Below are positions 27,122-35,704 of a DNA stretch of 42,120 nt, in pieces. The stretch spans positions 1 to 42,120 of the forward strand of contig JAUZSK010000028.1 of assembly GCA_030949565.1 (NCBI GenBank), given 5' to 3'. Positions within the stretch are counted from its first letter, which is position 1. Every line of letters begins with the position of its first letter. The position numbers and the translations under genes were made by a program. The DNA comes from Enterobacterales bacterium (GTDB taxonomy: Bacteria; Pseudomonadota; Gammaproteobacteria; Enterobacterales; Kangiellaceae). The notes under the pieces were generated by a model that searched no databases, was not told where the DNA came from, and was given only the letters and a program-made list of their open reading frames with translations.

Positions 27122-27553
27122 ATGGCAGATTGTTGTGCTTCAAATCAATCGAGTTTAAAAGGGGATCCAAAGATCCCTAAAAAATATACCTGTCCGGTAA
27201 ATGCAAAAAGCTACCTCTCGGTGGCATTAAAAACCATCTACCAACATTTAAATAAACCTTGGAATTTTAGTTTAAACGCGCAAAATTATTATTTCTGTGA
27301 AGATCCCAATTGTGAAGTGGTTTATTTTGGATTGGATAATTCACTGATTACCCAAAAAGAGTTACGAACCAAGGTCGGTATTAAAGATCAATCGGATGAC
27401 AGTATTTTATGCTATTGCTTTGATGTCACTCGAAAAGACTATGCCCAGGACGCTAACCTGAAACAATTCGTGGTACAAAAAACAAAATCAAAACAATGTG
27501 CCTGTGATATCCGAAATCCGTCAGGCAAGTGTTGTTTAAAAAACTTTAAATGA
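27122..27553 (+). CDS. CopZ-like Cys-rich Fe-S/zinc protein
   Basis: This 143-residue protein begins MADCC and carries further Cys pairs: YTCPVN, YYFCEDPNCEVVYFG, ILCYCFDV and the closing QCACDIRNPSGKCCLKNF. The spacing fits the [2Fe-2S]/zinc domain found at the N-terminus of Archaeoglobus-type CopZ metallochaperones and their stand-alone relatives. No heavy-metal-associated CxxC copper domain is attached. It sits 95 bases after the MATE gene and may be co-transcribed. A metal-handling role is inferred, not shown. Confidence 0.65.
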   Translation: MADCCASNQSSLKGDPKIPKKYTCPVNAKSYLSVALKTIYQHLNKPWNFSLNAQNYYFCEDPNCEVVYFGLDNSLITQKELRTKVGIKDQSDDSILCYCFDVTRKDYAQDANLKQFVVQKTKSKQCACDIRNPSGKCCLKNFK

Positions 27554-27592
27554 TGATAAAAACATCCGTTATTCCTGTGACTTAGAATACAT

Positions 27593-27734
27593 CATTCCTA
27601 CGGTCACACACCCGTTATTCTTGCGGTCGTACACCCATCATTCCTGCGGTCATACACCCGTCATTCCTGCGGTCATACACCCGTCATTCCTGCGGTCATA
27701 CACCCGTCATTCCTGCGGTCTTTTGAGCAGGAAT
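27593..27734. repeat. 23-bp tandem repeat array ending in a hairpin
   Basis: The unit CATTCCTGCGGTCATACACCCGT occurs five times in tandem (27593-27707), the first two copies degenerate, plus a partial sixth. The last copy's ATTCCTGC pairs with GCAGGAAT at 27727-27734 (loop of 10). Between 27554 and 27866 no gene is seen; this array is the main feature of that gap. Confidence 0.9.
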
Positions 27735-27866
27735 CTCTTAAACTAAAATGAGAGCTTCGATTAAAATGCCGCACTGTTTTTCTTGTATAGAAACACGGTA
27801 ATATATTAGCTATATGTTGTAAAATTTACCTGACCGTGTTCATGTGTTCATTAATGCTTCTATGAC

Positions 27867-28193
27867 TTAGTCTTGTAGCAGACGACGCTGTAAAAGAGAT
27901 TGCATATCACGACGACCATCAGCAATCACCATGACATAAACAGATTGAGAACTAATTCGATAGATAATACGATAGGGCTTAAAATAGATTTTCCGGTATT
28001 CCCGTAAACCAACAGCTAACAACTCATTTGGATAAGTCCCACGCTCTGGGTTATCCGCAAGGCTTAAAAATGCCTCCTCGATTTTGTCGAGGACATAATC
28101 AGCCTTTTCAGTAGCATCATGAGATTCGATATAGTTGTATAAATTTTCAAGATCGTAAGCGGCACCGTCGGTAAGAAATACCTGATAACCCAT
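27867..28193 (-). CDS. RelE/ParE-superfamily toxin
   Basis: This 108-residue toxin has the ParE/RelE pattern: MGYQVFLTDGAAYDLENLYNYI, LADNPERGTYPNELLAVGLREYRKIYFKPYRIIYRI and VMVIADGRRDMQSLL. ParE-type members poison gyrase and RelE-type ones cleave mRNA; sequence alone does not decide. Its start overlaps the antitoxin stop by one base, so translation is coupled. Confidence 0.88.
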   Translation of the reverse strand: MGYQVFLTDGAAYDLENLYNYIESHDATEKADYVLDKIEEAFLSLADNPERGTYPNELLAVGLREYRKIYFKPYRIIYRISSQSVYVMVIADGRRDMQSLLQRRLLQD

Positions 28194-28468
28194 TAGCGAT
28201 TTTTTCTCCGATGACGGAGCTTGGCAACAACATCACCTGCAAGCTGAACTTTTCCTTCATCGATCTGACGCTGACCTAAAGCCAACATCTTAAGTAGCGC
28301 CATGGTTTCCTGGGTTTGCTCATAGCTTTTGATGTCCTGTATAACAGCCTTGGCCTCACCATTTTGAGTGATAACCAAGGGCTCCATTTGAGTGGACAGA
28401 TTACGCACGACTTCAGCGGCATGAGCTTTCAAATAGCTGATAGGTTTGATTTGATCTGATAATTTCAT
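28193..28468 (-). CDS. Phd/YefM-family antitoxin
   Basis: This 91-residue antitoxin (ATG 28468, preceded by GAGAGG; a GTG at 28474 is alternative) reads ISYLKAHAAEVVRNL, EPLVITQNGEAKAVIQDIKSYEQ, the Phd/YefM DNA-binding fold, followed by a basic tail KLRHRRKNR. It is the partner of the adjacent toxin and its presumed autorepressor. Confidence 0.88.
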   Translation of the reverse strand: MKLSDQIKPISYLKAHAAEVVRNLSTQMEPLVITQNGEAKAVIQDIKSYEQTQETMALLKMLALGQRQIDEGKVQLAGDVVAKLRHRRKNR

Positions 28469-28485
28469 AAACACCTCTCGTCACG

Positions 28486-28519
28486 ACTAAATATAGTCCG
28501 AAAACAGGTCGTATGTCAA
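28486..28519 (-). promoter_or_regulatory. promoter and operator of the ParE/Phd pair
   Basis: Minus-strand -35 TTGACA (28514-28519) and -10 TATATT (28490-28495) are 18 bases apart. A GACTA/TAGTC inverted repeat around AATA overlaps the -10 (28485-28498), a likely site for the antitoxin. Confidence 0.6.
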
Positions 28520-28581
28520 TTTAAAAAAATCAATGGTGCAATGAGGTCAGAGTAACTAATTTAACCATCTATAACACTCGA

Positions 28582-29802
28582 CTACTCGCTGCGGATCTTT
28601 AGACTCTGATAATGAAACTCGAGACCTTCGGCTTTTGCCAGTGGCATGGCTTGTTGACAGATTGATTTTCGACCTTGGTCGGTAATTGATTGAGTCGTCA
28701 AAATACGTAAAAAACTCATCACATTTAAACCACCATTTTGTCGTGCGAAACCTAGCGTAGGTAAGGTATGATTAGGTCCGGTAATATAATCACCTAGTGC
28801 TACCGCGCTATTGGCGCCGAAAAAAAGTGAACCATAGTTGACCAGTGAATCCGCTTTAATCCCCTTATGGCATAGCATTAAATGTTCCGGCGCGTAATCA
28901 TTACTAAAATCAATGAGTGCTTGGTGATCTTTAGCTAAAATCAGTTCCACTTGTTTATTTTCCAGTAAAACTTTCATTTCAGTTTTGGACTCTAAATAAC
29001 CTTGCATCTTTTGCAGCCAAGGTAAACTATCACTAACTAATAAAGAACAAGCAATCGGATCATGTTCCGCTTGCGCTAAAGCATCCAAAGCTAGCCACTC
29101 AATTGGTTGCTGATCATCGCAAATGGCCAATAGCTCACTCGGGCCCGCTAAACCATCAATTTTTGTTTGGGTTTGGATTTGTTTTTTCGCCTCATTAACC
29201 CAAGCATTGCCCGGCCCAACAATCAAATCAACCGCTTTAATCTGTTGATAACCAAAAGCTAAGGCGCCAATGGCTTGCACGCCTCCTATCTGAATAAATT
29301 GCGTTGCTCCGGCTAAGGATGCAGCGGCTAGTATGGCTGGATCATCCGATGGCGAACAAGCGATCCTCACTGGGCATCCTGCGACTTTTGCCGGAATAAG
29401 TGTCATCAAAGCGGTGGAGATCAGTGGAAAACGACCGGCTGGAATATAAGCACCGACTCGTTCGATGGGTAATACTTGCTGACCGAAACTACCATACTCA
29501 TCACGGTAACTGGTGGTTTTTACACTTTGTTTTTGAAACTGGGCGAAACGCTCAATACGCTGGGCTGCGGTTTTGATGGACTCGGCTAATTGCCTATCTA
29601 AGGCATAACTATCGAAACTCTCTAGCTCAATCATTTTTGGTAAACGCTGATCAAACTGCAACGATAATTGTTCCACTGCTTTTGCTGAATTTTGTTGAAT
29701 CGCTTGCAGCATCTCAGCCACTTTATTGGTAAGCTGAGGATCACTGGCTAATGCAGGACGACTCCATTGCTCGGCGTTAACAATGTTTGATTTAGCCATC
29801 AT
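28582..29802 (-). CDS. hisD: histidinol dehydrogenase
   Basis: This 406-residue zinc enzyme oxidises L-histidinol to histidine in two NAD-dependent steps. Motifs: VGAYIPAGRFPL, VDLIVGPGNAWVNEAKKQ (nucleotide region), DGLAGPSELLAICDD, LDALAQAEHDP and the zinc-binding GDYITGPNHTLPT. It is the last gene of the operon and starts inside the end of hisA/I/E (11-base overlap). In most gammaproteobacteria hisD instead follows hisG directly. It is slightly shorter than the roughly 430 residues usual for HisD. Confidence 0.97.
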   Translation of the reverse strand: MMAKSNIVNAEQWSRPALASDPQLTNKVAEMLQAIQQNSAKAVEQLSLQFDQRLPKMIELESFDSYALDRQLAESIKTAAQRIERFAQFQKQSVKTTSYRDEYGSFGQQVLPIERVGAYIPAGRFPLISTALMTLIPAKVAGCPVRIACSPSDDPAILAAASLAGATQFIQIGGVQAIGALAFGYQQIKAVDLIVGPGNAWVNEAKKQIQTQTKIDGLAGPSELLAICDDQQPIEWLALDALAQAEHDPIACSLLVSDSLPWLQKMQGYLESKTEMKVLLENKQVELILAKDHQALIDFSNDYAPEHLMLCHKGIKADSLVNYGSLFFGANSAVALGDYITGPNHTLPTLGFARQNGGLNVMSFLRILTTQSITDQGRKSICQQAMPLAKAEGLEFHYQSLKIRSE

Positions 29803-31027
29803 TAAAACGACTCCTTAGCTCTTGAGTAATATCCCCAATGGTGACGCCCTTGGCTAAGGCATCCACTAAAGCAAAGAAAATAAGATCGGCAGCTTCCCAT
29901 CGAACATCCTCAAAATCTTGCGCTTCAATCAGTTCATCGGCCTCTTCAAGAATTTTTTCAGCTCTAAAATCTGCAGATTCAAAGAGTTTGGTGGTAAATG
30001 AATTGTCCGGTAATTCTTGTTTACGGCTTTGTAAAAGTTGATTGAGTTTGTCTAAACTAAAATCATTTTTCTGAGAAGCAAAACAGGAATAACGATTAAA
30101 ATGGCAAGCGAAGTCCGTCTGTTGTACGCGAAATAAAATGGTATCACCATCGCAATCGACATCGGCTTGAATGAGTTTTTGACTATGACCGCTGGTGAGC
30201 CCTTTTTGCCATATTTCTTGGCGGCTACGGCTCCAATAAACACCCACTTTTTGACTTAAGGCTAAGCGCATCGACTCTTCATTGGAATAGGCAAGCATCA
30301 ATACTTTTTCGGTATCAGCATCTTGCACTATGGTGGGAATTAATGGCATTTTATTGAAATTTAACTGGCTAATAAAACAATCAATCAGTGACAATTTGCC
30401 GGTATAGATTGACATACCAATTTGTCCATTCGCTCCTTGCTGAGTAAACCATTGAATATCATCAAGGCTTGTAATTCCACCGGCAATAGTGACAGTGATC
30501 GGCGAGCAATCAATCACTGATTGGCAACGCTGACGATCTAATCCATCCAACATTCCTTCTTTTTCAACCTGAGTGTATAAAAACTCACTACAGTATTTTG
30601 CCAACTCGGGGATTAGATCCAGTACCTTTTCTTTTTCTGTGGATTGCCAGCCTTGGGTTGACCAATAATCACCCTTAGCATCAATGGCAAAAATTAAATT
30701 CTGTGGTGCAATTTTTTTCACCCAATCTTTACGGCATTGAGTGCCGATAATAATTTTGCTAGCACCGGCTTTGATATAATCTTTTGCTGTTTCAAGATCA
30801 CGAATACCACCACCAACGCGACACGGTCGGAGCTTGAGAAGTTGTTTAATTAATGTTTTGTTATTGCCTTTACCTAAAGCGGCATCCAGATCAATAATTG
30901 CCACCTCACCAAACACGGAAAACTCCTCGAGCAGCGCAAATACATCCTCTCGTTCAAGAATTTTCTCGACCCCTTGTTTCAGTTGTACCGCTTTGCCATT
31001 CATTAAATCAATTGATGGTATTAACAT
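29792..31027 (-). CDS. hisA/hisIE: HisA-HisI-HisE trifunctional fusion
   Basis: This 411-residue protein joins three consecutive-pathway activities. Residues 1-222 are a HisA (ProFAR isomerase) half-barrel pair: MLIPSIDLMNGKAVQL with Asp7, VGGGIRDLETA, FAIDAKGD with Asp116, Thr152 and IAGGITSLDD. Residues of about 225-318 are HisI (PR-AMP cyclohydrolase) with VYWSRSR, Asp289/Asp291/Asp293 in DVDCDGD, Cys308 and Cys315. Residues of about 320-411 are HisE (PR-ATP pyrophosphatase) with EKILEEADELIEA and WEAADLIFF. The HisA loop normally TDIxRDGT reads TQVEKEGM. A good Shine-Dalgarno AGGAAAC precedes the ATG. Confidence 0.93.
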   Translation of the reverse strand: MLIPSIDLMNGKAVQLKQGVEKILEREDVFALLEEFSVFGEVAIIDLDAALGKGNNKTLIKQLLKLRPCRVGGGIRDLETAKDYIKAGASKIIIGTQCRKDWVKKIAPQNLIFAIDAKGDYWSTQGWQSTEKEKVLDLIPELAKYCSEFLYTQVEKEGMLDGLDRQRCQSVIDCSPITVTIAGGITSLDDIQWFTQQGANGQIGMSIYTGKLSLIDCFISQLNFNKMPLIPTIVQDADTEKVLMLAYSNEESMRLALSQKVGVYWSRSRQEIWQKGLTSGHSQKLIQADVDCDGDTILFRVQQTDFACHFNRYSCFASQKNDFSLDKLNQLLQSRKQELPDNSFTTKLFESADFRAEKILEEADELIEAQDFEDVRWEAADLIFFALVDALAKGVTIGDITQELRSRFNDG

Positions 31028-31062
31028 TTTGTTTCCTAAGGTTTGAATAATAAAAGATCTAA

Positions 31063-31821
31063 CTAAAGCCTAACCTTTAAGCCTTGATCTTGTAAAAACT
31101 GTTTTACTTGGTCTACTTGATAGTCGCCGGAATGAAACATTCCTGCCGCTAAACAAGCATCAGCACCACCTTCAAAGGCGGTTAAAAAATGCTGCTCGGT
31201 TTTAGCGCCGCCAGAGGCGATCACTTGAACCGGCACCGACTCACTGACCTTTCGGGTTAACTCAGTATCAAATCCGAGACCAGTGCCATCGCGATGCATG
31301 GCAGTTAATAGTATTTCGCCAGCACCTCTTTGCGCCACTTGTTGGGTCCAATTAAAAAAATCGCCTTCAACTCGTTTACGCCCACCATTAATATAATAGT
31401 TTAACCCTTCATCCTCCTGATTAACATCAATCGCCACCACCACACATTGGCTTCCGTAGGCCTTCGCCGTTTGGTCGATAATATCAGGATCTAATACCGC
31501 AGTGGTATTAAGTGCAACCTTGTCGGCACCGGCATCTAAAAAAGCTTTGACATCATCCAATTTTTTTAATCCGCCACCCACCGTAAAAGGAATAGATAAA
31601 TGGCTAGCAATATCAGTCACTAGTTTGAGTGCGGTCGGCCGCTTTTCATTGCTGGCAGAAATATCTAAAAACACTAATTCATCAGCGCCCTGTTTTTCAT
31701 ACTCAATAGCAAGCTCAACCGGATCGCCCATATCTCTTAAGTTAACAAAATTGGTTCCCTTAACCACTCGACCATCTTTAACGTCCAGGCAGAGGATAAT
31801 TCTTGGTAGCAAACTAGACAT
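31063..31821 (-). CDS. hisF: imidazole glycerol phosphate synthase, cyclase subunit
   Basis: This 252-residue barrel enzyme closes the imidazole ring using ammonia from HisH. Catalytic Asp11 lies in RIILCLDVKDGRVVKGTNF and the second Asp in VVAIDVNQED. Phosphate sites are FTVGGGLKKLDDV and VIASGGAKTEQHF. The usual LLTSMDRDGT loop reads LLTAMHRDGT. The start overlaps hisH by eight bases. The normal length is about 257. Confidence 0.97.
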   Translation of the reverse strand: MSSLLPRIILCLDVKDGRVVKGTNFVNLRDMGDPVELAIEYEKQGADELVFLDISASNEKRPTALKLVTDIASHLSIPFTVGGGLKKLDDVKAFLDAGADKVALNTTAVLDPDIIDQTAKAYGSQCVVVAIDVNQEDEGLNYYINGGRKRVEGDFFNWTQQVAQRGAGEILLTAMHRDGTGLGFDTELTRKVSESVPVQVIASGGAKTEQHFLTAFEGGADACLAAGMFHSGDYQVDQVKQFLQDQGLKVRL

Positions 31822-32434
31822 GATTATTCTCTTCGCTTTTCAGCTCGCCTTGGTTTTCCGGCAACAATATATTGGCCATCATTTGCAACCCCGCTTGGCT
31901 GGATTTCTCGGGATGAAACTGCACCCCATAAAAAGCACCCCGTTTAACCGCCGCACAAAAATTTTGCCCATACTCAGTGGTTGCCACCGATTCATCGGCT
32001 TGGTCAACCGCAAAACTATTCACGAAATAAACTATCTTACCGGCAAATATCGAATCCCGACTATCTAACTCAGCCCAGCCCACCATCGGTTTTTTGGGGA
32101 AATCGAGCGCTTTGGCTTTGCCCTTAAACCAAGCAAAACCTGTAACCTCTGGATCTTCATCACTGGCCTCAAAAAATATTTGCATACCGACACAAATGCC
32201 TAACATCGGCAATCCATGCTCATGCGCATTTTTTAGATAGCTATCCCAACCTTGCTTTTTCAATTGATTCACAACAGAAGCAAAACGACCCTGTCCAGGG
32301 ATCACCAGCGCGTCATAAATGATATCATTAGGAGATTGACAGATATCAACCTCAAAACCCAAACGCTGAGCTGCAGCTTGTAAACTAAACAGATTACCTG
32401 CGAGAGTGTCAATAATTAAAAGTTTTTTAGTCAC
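31814..32434 (-). CDS. hisH: imidazole glycerol phosphate synthase, glutaminase subunit
   Basis: This is a class I glutamine amidotransferase of 206 residues from GTG 32434 (start chosen because it gives the canonical N-terminus MTKKLLIIDTLAGNLFSL; a longer frame from 32470 overlaps the hisB stop). Nucleophile Cys81 is in LGICVGMQIFF, the oxyanion strand is DALVIPGQG, and the catalytic His and Glu are in VQFHPEKSS. It feeds ammonia to HisF, with which its gene overlaps. Confidence 0.95.
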   Translation of the reverse strand: MTKKLLIIDTLAGNLFSLQAAAQRLGFEVDICQSPNDIIYDALVIPGQGRFASVVNQLKKQGWDSYLKNAHEHGLPMLGICVGMQIFFEASDEDPEVTGFAWFKGKAKALDFPKKPMVGWAELDSRDSIFAGKIVYFVNSFAVDQADESVATTEYGQNFCAAVKRGAFYGVQFHPEKSSQAGLQMMANILLPENQGELKSEENNHV

Positions 32435-32459
32435 CTTGAAAGACTCGTTTATTAAACAT

Positions 32460-33047
32460 TTACAACACACCCTTGGTGGTATTCTCGCCAGTCGAACCTG
32501 ATAGAGCTTCTCTTAAAGCGTAGGCTAAGGCTTTAAAACAACCTTCGGCTAGGTGATGGTTGTTGCGGAAATACTGCGGCTTAATATGCAGCGTTATTCC
32601 TGCATTAATAGCCAAAGTATTAAAAAAGTGTTCAAACATTTCACTGGCCACTCCGCCTACCATTTCCCGGGTAAAATCCAATTCGCCGACATAGATACCT
32701 CGTCCAGAAAGATCCACCGCACAAAGAATTAGTGCTTCATCCATTGGCATAAGCCTTTGACCATAGCGCTGCATGGACTCTTGTGAGCGCCATGTTTTCT
32801 TCAAGGCATCGCCCAAACAAATAGCCACATCTTCAATGGTATGATGATCATCCACTTCAAGATCACCTTTGACCTTAATAGAAAGATTCCAGCGCGCGTG
32901 ATTGGCTAGCTGCTCTAGCATGTGGTCAAAAAAACCAATGCCAGTATTGATAGAAATTTTTTGTTTACCATCAATATTCAACAAGAGTTGAATCTCGGTT
33001 TCTTTGGTTTTTCGGTTTACTTCGATGACTTGCTTGGCCATAACCAT
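32460..33047 (-). CDS. hisB: imidazoleglycerol-phosphate dehydratase (monofunctional)
   Basis: This 195-residue dehydratase domain alone carries the metal motifs FFDHMLEQLANHA, DDHHTIEDVAICLG, FEHFFNTLA and NNHHLAEGCFKALA. It lacks the N-terminal HAD histidinol-phosphatase domain of the enterobacterial bifunctional HisB. The phosphatase must therefore come from elsewhere, most simply from the HAD domain on HisC encoded immediately upstream. The ATG overlaps the hisC/HAD gene by 31 bases; ATG 33041 is an alternative. Confidence 0.97.
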   Translation of the reverse strand: MVMAKQVIEVNRKTKETEIQLLLNIDGKQKISINTGIGFFDHMLEQLANHARWNLSIKVKGDLEVDDHHTIEDVAICLGDALKKTWRSQESMQRYGQRLMPMDEALILCAVDLSGRGIYVGELDFTREMVGGVASEMFEHFFNTLAINAGITLHIKPQYFRNNHHLAEGCFKALAYALREALSGSTGENTTKGVL

Positions 33048-34750
33048 TCCTCTATTTGATTAATATTTTTTACCACTATGTCCGCACCGGCGGCATAGAG
33101 AGCTTGTTTATTTTCTACCCCAATACCAATCGCTAACGATCCCGAAGCGACGGCCGCATGCATATCGTCAGGATTATCACCACACATCCAGCTAGAAGAT
33201 GAGTAGTATTTTTGTAATTGCTTAATGCCTTCTGGATCGGGTTTGCCTTGTTTGACATCGTCTAAACTCATTAAATCTAGCGACTCAAGACCGAGCAAAG
33301 CTTGCCCAATTTTGGCTTCGGCTCGCGGCCGCCCAGTGACAATCGCAAAGTGCTTTTGTTTGGATTGTTGAATCCCCTTAACTAACTTATCGGAAATTAA
33401 TGGCGTTTCATCGACAATTAATCCATTATTATTATCACCGAGATAAATTTTCTGAAAAGCTTCCGTCACTTGGGATAAATCCAGATCATAGCCCAAATCA
33501 TCAAGTATTTTTTTAGTTAACACCCAGTCATTATTATAACCGCCTTGGCTTCTTAGTTGATCAATTTTTTGTTGATCAACAGTTTGACCGGATAATTCTT
33601 TAACGCAGAGCTTGATCGCTTGGTCATAGCTACAGCTAGTATCAATTAACACACCATCCATATCCATACAGATTAATTTTGGCACGAAGCATTGAGCTAA
33701 CGCCGACATTATTTTTTCAAGCTGATAGGGAATGGTAATGCGCAAACAATTTTCTAAGTAGACTTCTTTAAAAGGACGAATAGCGATGCCATTTTTGGCC
33801 AAAAAAGAATAAACCGCTTGGGCTCTTTGTTGACTCAGTTGCAACATCACAAAGTTGGCCTGACTAGAAATAAAAGGCACTTGCCAATCCTGCAATAATT
33901 GACACAGGCGTTTTCGATTATTGACAATTTCATTACAATAGTTTCGCATCTCTTGCCGTCCCGAGGATTGTAATATTTTCAGCGCAATTTGAATGCTAGG
34001 ACTACTGAGATTAAAAGGCATGCAGCGTAGGTTAAACTGCTGAATGATGCTCTCATTAGCTAATAAATAGCCCACACGAATACCCGCTAATCCATAGGCT
34101 TTAGAAAGGGTTCTGAGTAAAATGAGATTATCATACTGAGTAAGCAGTTTTACGAGGCTAGTCTCGGTTTCTCTTGTGTCAGTTTTTGCAAATGTGCTCT
34201 GCGCAAACTCAATATAAGCCTCATCCACCCAAAGATAACCCTTCACCTTTTTAGCCGCCTCCAGTAGTTCCACGATCTGCTCAAATGAAATAAATTCGCC
34301 GGTAGGATTATTGGGACGAGTCACCAGCGTGATACAATGAGGATTGCTTAAGATTTCATTTTTAAGCGCTTGATAATCAATCGTTAAATCCTCATTAGGC
34401 GCAACCTGTACCGCATCGAGTTGCCAGCTCTCGATTCCAAAAGTATATTGAGAAAAAGCGGGCAGGGGTAAAATCAACCTAGCACCACTCAACGATGAAG
34501 TAGAAGATTGTGCCTCGGCAAGTAAACGCATCAGGATCATAATGGCCTCATCACCGCCATTGGTACAAATGACTTGCTGCGGTTTGAGTTGATTGATCTC
34601 CGCCAATGCAGCTTCCAACGGTTGACGATCGGGATAACGCCAAAGCCCATCATCCAAACAAAAGTCTTCAAGCAATGGATTGGGATAATCCGAACGCTCA
34701 TTAAAATCGAGCTTTAATGCTTGCTGATTGGTGTTAAATTGACTCGTCAT
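33017..34750 (-). CDS. hisC: HisC aminotransferase fused to a HAD phosphatase
   Basis: This 577-residue fusion has two domains. Residues 1-354 are histidinol-phosphate aminotransferase: RPNNPTGEF, LWVDEAYIEF, the PLP lysine Lys217 in TLSKAYGLAGIRVGYL, and substrate Arg in LRITIPY. Residues of about 357-577 are a HAD subfamily IA hydrolase with all motifs: Asp363 and Asp365 in CMDMDGVLID, Thr472 in VTGRP, Lys503 in QGKPDP and Asp525/Asp528/Asp529 in CGDNPDD. The join has almost no linker. The likely role of the HAD part is histidinol-phosphate dephosphorylation, the step after HisC, since HisB here has no phosphatase. I recall a small HAD group (TIGR01548) linked to histidine-pathway fusions, which would fit. 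Confidence 0.95.
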   Translation of the reverse strand: MTSQFNTNQQALKLDFNERSDYPNPLLEDFCLDDGLWRYPDRQPLEAALAEINQLKPQQVICTNGGDEAIMILMRLLAEAQSSTSSLSGARLILPLPAFSQYTFGIESWQLDAVQVAPNEDLTIDYQALKNEILSNPHCITLVTRPNNPTGEFISFEQIVELLEAAKKVKGYLWVDEAYIEFAQSTFAKTDTRETETSLVKLLTQYDNLILLRTLSKAYGLAGIRVGYLLANESIIQQFNLRCMPFNLSSPSIQIALKILQSSGRQEMRNYCNEIVNNRKRLCQLLQDWQVPFISSQANFVMLQLSQQRAQAVYSFLAKNGIAIRPFKEVYLENCLRITIPYQLEKIMSALAQCFVPKLICMDMDGVLIDTSCSYDQAIKLCVKELSGQTVDQQKIDQLRSQGGYNNDWVLTKKILDDLGYDLDLSQVTEAFQKIYLGDNNNGLIVDETPLISDKLVKGIQQSKQKHFAIVTGRPRAEAKIGQALLGLESLDLMSLDDVKQGKPDPEGIKQLQKYYSSSSWMCGDNPDDMHAAVASGSLAIGIGVENKQALYAAGADIVVKNINQIEEWLWPSKSSK

Positions 34751-34773
34751 TATTGCTTCTCTGATGCCTTTGT

Positions 34774-35622
34774 TTATAATGCTTTACGAATCGCAGTTTC
34801 GAGAATATCGGTCGCGCCTGCTTCAATTAATTGAGGAATTAACAGCCTAATTTGATCCTTTTTAACCGCTGCTTTAACCGCAAAACCTTTATCTTGGTAC
34901 AAGGGTGAAACGGTTGGAAAACGCATCGCTGGCAACAGGGCAACGATCGATTCTATGGCGTCGGTGGCGCAATTCATTTCCAGTAACACTCTTTCCCGCC
35001 CCGTCAATACCGCCTGCATTAAAGTTAATAGATCATCAATATCTTTACGCTTAGCGGGGTCACTTAACGCTTCTTTATTGCCAATAAACTGAGTCGAGCT
35101 GGTCATCACTTGGTCAACAATTTTTAGTCGATTAGCGCGAATGGTGGCACCCGTTGAAGTATTGTCAATAATCATATCCGCATCTTCCGGTGGAAAAACC
35201 TCCGTCGCGCCATAGGAACGAAGCAGTTTATAGTCTATGCCTAAGCCATCTAAATAGGATTGACTAATATTTTTATATTCCGAAGCAACAATCAACGGAC
35301 GCTTTTGCATCTCTTGCCAATTCCATTCTTCAGGAATACAAGCAACAATTTGTACCGGATCAAAATTAAGATCTTTTAGGATATCGACCTGGCAATTGCG
35401 CTCTTTAATCCAGTCCTGCCCAGCAAAACCGATATCATGCTGTCCAATTTCCACCATGGATGGAATGTTCTGACTCTTAAGCAGCTTAATCTCAAGATCA
35501 AAGCCGATGGCTCGCGGTCGGTAATCACGATCACCACCGACCACTTCAATACCACAATCAGAAAGCAGCTTTAGCACCTTGGTTTTGATGCGCCCTTTAG
35601 GTAATACTAGTTTTAAACTCAT
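34774..35622 (-). CDS. hisG: ATP phosphoribosyltransferase, long form
   Basis: This 282-residue enzyme starts histidine synthesis by joining ATP and PRPP. The N-terminal part has LVLPKGRI and IGFAGQDWIKE, and the PRPP loop is DADMIIDNTSTGATIRANRL. The C-terminal roughly 80 residues (MRFPTVSPLYQDKGFAVKAAV) form the histidine-binding regulatory domain, so this is the long, feedback-inhibited form that needs no HisZ. It is the first structural gene, 24 bases before hisC/HAD, and lies 264 bases from the hisL stop behind the attenuator and a repeat cassette. Confidence 0.97.
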   Translation of the reverse strand: MSLKLVLPKGRIKTKVLKLLSDCGIEVVGGDRDYRPRAIGFDLEIKLLKSQNIPSMVEIGQHDIGFAGQDWIKERNCQVDILKDLNFDPVQIVACIPEEWNWQEMQKRPLIVASEYKNISQSYLDGLGIDYKLLRSYGATEVFPPEDADMIIDNTSTGATIRANRLKIVDQVMTSSTQFIGNKEALSDPAKRKDIDDLLTLMQAVLTGRERVLLEMNCATDAIESIVALLPAMRFPTVSPLYQDKGFAVKAAVKKDQIRLLIPQLIEAGATDILETAIRKAL

Positions 35623-35704
35623 TGCTTTTATCTCATATCAAGTTTTGGTTAAAAAATCTTTTTTTTTCATTGTTGGAGATAGCAAATAAACACCACCTCT
35701 CGGT

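Noticed and set aside
27593..27734. Considered as a CRISPR array
   Set aside because: Units are contiguous 23-bp tandem repeats with no unique spacers and no cas genes nearby.
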